A stretch of DNA of 64,000 nt from Dysidea avara. Lineage: Eukaryota > Porifera > Demospongiae > Dictyoceratida > Dysideidae. The stretch spans positions 7,031,277 through 7,095,276 of the forward strand of contig NC_089281.1 of NCBI RefSeq assembly GCF_963678975.1, written 5' to 3'. This document shows, piece after piece, positions 58,177 to 64,000 of this stretch. A program made the position numbers and the translations under genes. Position 1 is the stretch's first letter; the number at the start of each line of letters is the position of its first letter. The notes under the pieces were generated by a model. It was not told the origin of the DNA and ran no database searches. It worked only from the letters and a program-made list of their open reading frames with translations.

Positions 58177-58837
58177 TGAACTTCTTGTGCCTTTGCAAAT
58201 CAATGCAAAATACACTTTTACCTACTTGAGTACACTTGACCGGTTTTCGGAAACCTCAGAAACCCTCTGGAACTGCCCCTGCAGTGAGGACATCCCATAC
58301 ATGAGAAATAATAATAATAATGGGACAAGTGTGGAATGTCACCCTTTACAGGAGAACAAGATAACACGCATCATGTATTTGTCAGACATGCTATCATGAT
58401 GAGAAAGATAATTAGAAAATCAGTCAAGATTATGAACAGCTCAAAGGGCCTTAATGGCACTCCATCCACTACACACTACACTGTAAGCAAATATGTTCTG
58501 TTCTATGATAACCATTTTTAGCCTATGCCTAACTATAAAACAATAACAGTGTCACTTCCCCAATGCTAGGCTGGAACCCCAGCTGGAATATGATCCATAA
58601 AGGGATGACCAGAGAACTCTATGTGATGGCAGAGAAAACTAAAAAAAAGTTAATTCATCACTGTGCATGCAATGTTATATAGGGTGTCTTCCACTAACAA
58701 GAGAGAAGGAAGGCCAGGCACTTTATATGGTGGAGGCACCCACGCATAAGATACCCACCATGTTTTGCACTGTAACCACTTACAGCAAATATGGATGTTA
58801 TTCAAAGGTGTATTTTGCTACCAGGAAATATTTTATA

Positions 58838-59082
58838 TTTGTGATCGAATTTTGGAAAATCACCCATATGACACCTAATGATCAAATCTCAAACTTTATA
58901 GTGCAAATCTACTTGTTGATGGTTTTAAGCCATTTTCAATACGTTAAATTACAAGAAAATTCTTGAAATATTTTCAAAACTGTGCCCTGCTCTTATATAT
59001 ATTAGCAACCCACTAAACATGAAAATTCTAATTATTTCACATGCACCCATATGGGTGATTTTCCAAAATTCAGTCACATTTT
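58838..59082. mobile_element. MITE with about 30 bp inverted ends
   Basis: GAATTTTGGAAAATCACCCA at about 58846 is inverted at about 59053-59072 (TGGGTGATTTTCCAAAATTC). The centre is AT-rich and non-coding. Confidence 0.7.
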
Positions 59083-59703
59083 AGAACCTCTGAGAGAGCT
59101 ATTTGGGGGTAAATTTAAAAAAATACTTTTAGACACTGAACTGGTCTGATTTTGCTGTGCGGATGCATCAACATAATATAGAGCAGAAAGAATCAGACTT
59201 AATTGTTCACCCTTTATAATGGTACCTACACTCTTGCACTGTATACTCTATTAGAGAATGCATGTATCTTTTCATAAAATTTTCAAAATACTTCCAGACA
59301 CTGAACAGGTCTGATTTTTCCTGTGGTGTGTCAACATATAGAGCAAACTTATGGAGAAAAAAAAATCAGACTTTAGAAGGGTATGCACTGTATGTACTAT
59401 TGGAGTATACATGTATAATATAGCTAGGTGATATCACTAAAATAAATTTAAAAAGTAACTGTTCTATTAGAGTGGTTGACTGCTCCATTAAAGATTTTTT
59501 TTCTAGCAAACATTATCCGATAAAGTCCCTGACCCTCCCCCCTCCATGCATGGTGAAATTGAATATATGAAAACCAACTATACTTTTTTTAGCAATATTT
59601 ATATTTTTTTAATATAAGGACTACATATCTACTCTCTTATTAAATTATCCTCTATAATATATATCGTACATCTTTATTGATCATCAGTTATGTGGTAAAA
59701 TTG
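59083..59703. other. intergenic with motif copies
   Basis: Two direct copies of a phrase with GACACTGAAC, GGTCTGATTTT and GAGCARA (about 59136-59190 and 59295-59350), a motif at 59244-59260 and a decayed doublet at 59457-59493. Confidence 0.5.
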
Positions 59704-60511
59704 TTAAGAAGATGGTTTAATACAGTCTTTTCTCATCTCCATGTAGTACACATGGCTATCCTTCATACATTTTACCACTTCACTTGGTAGCTCATGTAAT
59801 GGTACTGGTTATTGATCCTCTTGTTTGGTTTTAATGATTCCAGATGACTGGTATATTTTACTAGCCCAATTTTCAACCCACATGCACACTTTGTAGTAAC
59901 AGATTGTGGGTCCTGGTTCCCATGATGTCATATTTGGATCAAATGGATCCCCACAGCCTCACAGTAGGCTTTCATTGTCTCATCAGGATGTGTCTGTAGA
60001 TCAACCACAACAGGAGTGGCTCCTGTTTTCTCCTTTACAAAACTAGAACTTATATAGCTCATAAAATCCTCCATTTGAGGGATCTAAATGATCTCTTTGT
60101 GGATGGAATTTCAAAAAAGCTTTGTAGTTAGAATACAATGCTCTCTCTGGGTCCCAGATCAAGGTGTGAGTAAAATTAGCAAATTTTCTGCTAATCAAGT
60201 CCTGGTACATTGACTCTGGAACATAGTATACAAATTCCTTAGTAAACACCAGATCCATGCACATCAGGATATTCTGTTGTTAGGAGTTTCATTATAGTCT
60301 CATAGGTAAGATCTTTGGCAGAGAGTCCTTCCATATCCAACTCAAAATCCTGAAGTTTGGGATATAAATCGCTGCAATGACTGGGACCAAAATAGTACGG
60401 TCCGCAAAATACTTCTTTAAAACACTTTGTTTTCTTTATTAATGTCATGATGGAACGAACAAAGGCATTTGTCAAGCATCTCCAAAGTATAACCTTTTTG
60501 GAAGCATCCAT
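59704..60511 (-). pseudogene. sulfotransferase-like pseudogene
   Basis: Starts at 60511 (MDASKKVILWRCLTNAFVRS), matching the ILW...P-loop region of a family of invertebrate P-loop sulfotransferase-like proteins, though the 5' phosphosulfate loop looks eroded. It continues CGPYYFGP, DLTYETIMKLLTTEYP, then in other frames EFVYYVPESMYQDLI, FANFTHTLIWDPERALYSNY, FHPQRDHLDPSNGGFYELYK, FVKEKTGATPVVVDLQTHPD, ETMKAYCEAVG and DPNMTSWEPGP. Three frame changes (about 60245, 60045, 59955) and a stop after KQEDQ (about 59815) break it. The length of about 270 residues equals a whole domain. The absence of introns hints at retroposition, but this is not provable here. Confidence 0.68.
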
Positions 60512-60610
60512 AGCAGTCCAGCCTCTTTGCCTTTTGTGATACTCTCTTCTTCTTTGGCTTAGCAGAAACACACGTGTCTATAACATACAAATACAGTAAT
60601 TCTTGCTGGA

Positions 60611-61071
60611 ATACCATAAAGTCGGGTTGTTAAGCGCATCCGCTTATAATTTTCGGAGAAAACTTTTTGTAAAAATCATACTAGCTATCTGTTAGGCGCA
60701 TATGCCTAATAAATAATTATGGTGAGTGTAACACGGAATCACTACGTTGTAATAGAGTAGTTAATAGTTTGTACCGGTCACCACGCCAGTATATAAGGAT
60801 ATTTGACTCCATTTTCGGGTGAATTCCTTCGTGATGAATCATGTGAAATTATCACTATCCAGATGGCTGATTTGCTGTGCACATAGCGAAGGCAAGTGCT
60901 TGAAGTGACATTAATTTTTCAGTACTTTCAGCTTTTCTTGCTGTGTGTAGCTCTATCGTCGCATTTAGCCATGTGCGCTTATCAGCCATGGTTAATTACA
61001 AGAAATGTGTATGCGCTTAACAAATAATATGCGCTTAACAGATATATGTGCTTAACCCGACTCTACGGTAT
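60611..61071. mobile_element. MITE with TACCRTARAGTCGGGTT ends
   Basis: Starts ATACCATAAAGTCGGGTT and ends AACCCGACTCTACGGTAT. The interior repeats GCGCATATGCC, GCGCTTAACA and TGCGCTTA on both strands. No coding region. Confidence 0.8.
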
Positions 61072-61512
61072 TAGAATTTTATGCACTGCTGGCAATACAG
61101 GGACTATAAGATATACATACCGGTATAAGGAATTTAATTGCTGCCATAAACTTTGATCATGCATGGACACCAGTCATCACTACATGCAAACTTAGTCATT
61201 CAATAAATATTTCGTGATTGCAGCTATGATTATGATAATTGGAAAGGCAGCACAATGCTGATTACATCCAATGAAAAAAAAAGTAAAGAGAGGATTAGGG
61301 GAAGTAATTACATGCATTCGGGTGAGGCAAAACTTGTACTGCTTTTGTCATGATATATATAGACCTCCAGTATTCATATTATGCACTTGGGTGTACAAGA
61401 CATATCCTCTACACACTTACCAGTAATTACAGTTAGAAATCACATAATATATTATATTTAATTATTTACAATTCATTCCAGTTTTTGTGCATGTGTAGGC
61501 CCACTAGCTATG
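61072..61512. other. intergenic, nothing recognised
   Basis: No supported feature. Confidence 0.35.
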
Positions 61513-61722
61513 TACCGTATAGCCTAAATATTTCGAGGGGGAAAATTTTTGCTGATTTCGCAGTTTTGGAGGTTATCAGTGAAAATTTTAGCCTTGAAAT
61601 ATTTAGACCTCCATATAATCTAATACATTTTGTGAGTGTTTGCAAATCCGCGAAAAATTTATTTTAGCAACTTTGCTCAACCTCGAAATATTTGCCCCTT
61701 GAAATATTTAGGCTATATGGTA
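61513..61722. mobile_element. MITE, CCTAAATATTTCGAGGG family, copy 2
   Basis: TACCGTATAGCCTAAATATT at the left and its complement ending GGCTATATGGTA at the right; the same interior as 26958-27146. Confidence 0.88.
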
Positions 61723-61984
61723 TGTATTGCTGCATCCCAAGGGGCTATACAAATATGATTAGTAATCTGTTGAGTTGTGGATCATTAAAATATTCAAGGT
61801 CTCTCGGCAGCTGGGAGGTATGGCCCCAGATCCCTGCTGCTGGTAACCTACATAGTGTTTTTTTTTCCAATTTTATTTTTATAGGGATGACAACATCAGC
61901 CGAATAGGGTGTTCTTCAGCTGTGCTCTGAATAGTACATATACAATATGTTACTGTTTAACAGTAGGATGGCTTGATGGAGCAA

Positions 61985-62075
61985 TGGGGGTACAGTTTCT
62001 TGCTCAAGAAATCAAACCTGGGACCTCTTGATCACCAGGCCAATGCCACCTGGGCTACTACTGTTGCTGTTGGAA
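61985..62075 (-). repeat. tRNA-derived SINE head
   Basis: On the minus strand AGCCCAGGTGGCATTGGCC (A-box-like) precedes GGTCCCAGGTTTGATTTC (B-box-like, plus 62008-62018) at tRNA spacing, followed by CTTGAGCAAGAAACTGTACC. This order is usual for tRNA-related SINEs. Confidence 0.6.
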
Positions 62076-62099
62076 ACTATCTCGAAAATTTCTGGCTAC

Positions 62100-62847
62100 A
62101 CCTCTGAAATTATATCATTCTTTAGTAGCATACTTCACAAAAAAGAAAGTTACTAATCACAGAGCTACTAGTCTAAACATAGTTGGAGTGATAGTAACTA
62201 CAACACTAGTAGCATGAAAAAATTTTGATGCCATTAAAGGGCCATATAAATACCAACACCACTGCTCGGTTTGCTAACAGTGTACAACCCTGACAAGTGA
62301 GGACTGTTCTTCCTAGACTATACGCAGTACGTGGTGATAATAGTGCAGCCATCTTGTATGCAGGAACACCATGCTGGTACAACTGGCAGGTGCATATCCC
62401 ATAGTTTCCCACGCCATAGAAAAAATGGACAAAATTGTGGTTAGTATTTTCTATATATGAAATATGTACAAGACACTAAATAGTAGAATTTCTTTGAATA
62501 AACAAGAGTAGTTAGAAATACTAATAAGCTGTCTGCCTTATATATTTTTGTGAGTGAGCCATGTTTGAAAGATGCCTGCTTTGTCAATTGGACAGCAGAA
62601 CTGAGTTGATTGTTCTGACAATTCCTTTTATGAACAAAAACTGTTTATGATGTATTATTTCTGCCTGTAATTAAGTACTAAATGTAAACATACAACAAAT
62701 ATTGAAGCTTTGGGATAGTGAGAAATATATTTTAAAAATTGCTACATTTACGTGAAGTCAAAAACAAACTGAACATGTTCCTTAGTGGTAATAGAGGTGT
62801 TCTTATAATGTTCTACAATTTTCATCTGCAAAACTAGGGAAACTAAG
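62100..62847. other. intergenic, nothing recognised
   Basis: No supported feature. Confidence 0.35.
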
Positions 62848-63051
62848 GGATATACTATGATTCACCATTTTCGTATGCAAAAAGTATATGAAAATTTCTT
62901 ACACAATTTTTTTTAAAAAGGTCAACATTCTCTAGTGGAGCAGTCGCTCATGTAAAATAATTTTTGTTCAGCGTAAATCATGCGAAAATATTTGTACATG
63001 AAAATTTCTATTATGAAAATTTTTTGCATGAGCAAATTATGGTATATCTAA
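62848..63051. mobile_element. MITE with degraded inverted ends
   Basis: GATATACTATGATTCACCAT at the left against the complement of GATATACCATAATTTGCTCA at the right; inner ATGCAAAAA and ATGAAAATTTC also inverted. Confidence 0.55.
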
Positions 63052-63804
63052 TTAGGCTGTGCACATAATAACTTAATACTAAATATGTCTGCCTAATACT
63101 GGGCCTGCAAAAACCAGACATGTGAACATAAACACCATCATATAATCATATCTCATACTGGTATAGAACATCTGCATTTATTGACTTGTACCCGTTTATT
63201 GACTTGTACTACAAAGCTGATAAAATGTTTTGTAAGGTCTAAAAGTTATATACAAATAATGAATGCCTGAAAAGACTGTACATGCCCAAACGGCCAAATT
63301 ATAGAACACAGATAGAAATATTTGTTTTGAGTTGTGTAGAAAACTGTTGAAAATATTTGTTTTGAGTGAATAGTTTAGTTGCACAGGAGTATCTGGCTTG
63401 CACTGCTGGGGGGTGGGGAGGAAAAGTTCTCATCTAAGAAGTCTATACACATAATGGGATTCAGAAACCATCAAGGCAATGGCAAGACAGAAGTAATTAT
63501 CAAATCAATGAAGAAAGTAGCCTGGAATGGCAAGTACCTAGGTGACCACAAGCATTGGCAAGTTATCACACAGGGAGTTTCGTCTTCCACTAGCTGCTAT
63601 CACATAGAGTAATGAATCAACAATTATTGGGCAATCAATCAAATACTCTAGGCAATGGCTCATAACTCCACAACCAAAAGTCCACTTTCCACCAAATACT
63701 AAAGCATGTAACATTAGGCTATGGTTACATTCTAACAAAATTCCAGCTGCATGGAGTCTTAGCTATGCATCAGAACTTTGGCAGATACAATATACTCAGG
63801 TATG
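63052..63804. other. intergenic, nothing recognised
   Basis: Open frames at 63196-63384 and 63379-63612 lack motifs. Nothing supported. Confidence 0.35.
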
Positions 63805-64000
63805 CATAGGTGTAGCAACAGGTGGGGCTATGGTGGGGCTCTAGTAGAGCAGCCAATAGATGGGGCTCTAATAGAGCAGCCAGATACTCTACAACTCTAA
63901 TAGAACAGCCATGTACTAACAAAGCAAAGTTTAGCCAAGCTTGTTACGAAATTCAATCTCAAAGGCTAACTGTATAGGAGCATGCCCCCAGACCCCTTGA
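63805..64000. mobile_element. hAT-like element running off the window
   Basis: Starts CATAGGTGTAGCAACAGG, like the complement of the right end of 53311-53612. It contains four CTCTARTAGARCAGCC motif copies (about 63836-63910) and the GGAGCATGCCCCCAGACCCC phrase. The right end lies beyond the window. Confidence 0.65.

Larger units (their letters stand above)
56541..58837. other. repeat-derived intergenic region
   Basis: hAT-type phrases (GGGGCATGCCTCC at about 57695; CTGGAAACCTCAGAAA-type at 57914 and 58245) and two motif doublets (57809-57847, 58130-58176). No gene. Confidence 0.5.

Noticed and set aside
44114..59493. Motif doublets as a CRISPR-like array
   Set aside because: There are only two units per site, spacers are three bases, and the context is transposon DNA of an animal.

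Overview
The window looks like AT-rich, repeat-dense nuclear DNA of an early-branching animal, most likely a marine sponge (probably a demosponge). The main clues are a tandem family of intronless RING/B-box/filamin/NHL (TRIM-NHL) genes, a nuclear copy of mitochondrial nad3-nad4L that uses TGA for Trp, and a mix of Ty3/gypsy, CR1/L2-like LINE, pogo, hAT, Harbinger and hairpin MITE remnants. The taxon is inferred; no rRNA or species marker is present.

Core genes: five TRIM-NHL loci lie on the minus strand. T1 (11157-12210) is an NHL-only relic. T2 (13018-15020) is a full-length pseudogene. T3 (33134-35342) is full length with one frameshift in a homopolymer. T4 (39026-41221, 731 aa) and T5 (48865-51051, 728 aa) are intact. 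T1 and T3 share more than 1.3 kb of 3' flank. T4 and T5 sit in two consecutive units of a roughly 10 kb tandem segmental duplication (about 37.2-47.5 kb and 47.5-57 kb).

Region by region: 0.2-8.9 kb is nested repeats (gypsy integrase relic, the R1 repeat family, a piggyBac-like element, a 947 bp TIR element and a Harbinger-like MITE). 8.9-15 kb holds T1 and T2 with several hAT-like insertions. 15.8-21.3 kb holds two MITEs and a decayed Ty3/gypsy element. 21.8-22.9 kb is a decayed transposon-type gene (DNA-processing-like domain plus Ulp1-like protease). 23.6-31.6 kb has tRNA-derived SINEs, a pogo-type transposase relic, hairpin MITEs and LINE pieces. 31.7-35.3 kb is T3 with its duplicated flank. 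37.2-57 kb is the tandem duplication with T4, T5, the interrupted NUMT and many MITEs. 59.7-60.5 kb is a sulfotransferase-like pseudogene, followed by more MITEs and a tRNA-derived SINE.

How the pieces relate: the only apparently working genes are the TRIM-NHL E3-ligase-like proteins; almost everything else is mobile DNA. Because the blocks are duplicated, several insertions have an empty counterpart in the paralogous copy, so their order can be read. A short near-palindrome, CTCTATTAGAG, often as a tandem doublet, recurs about 20 times in several repeat families; it is the least-explained signal here.
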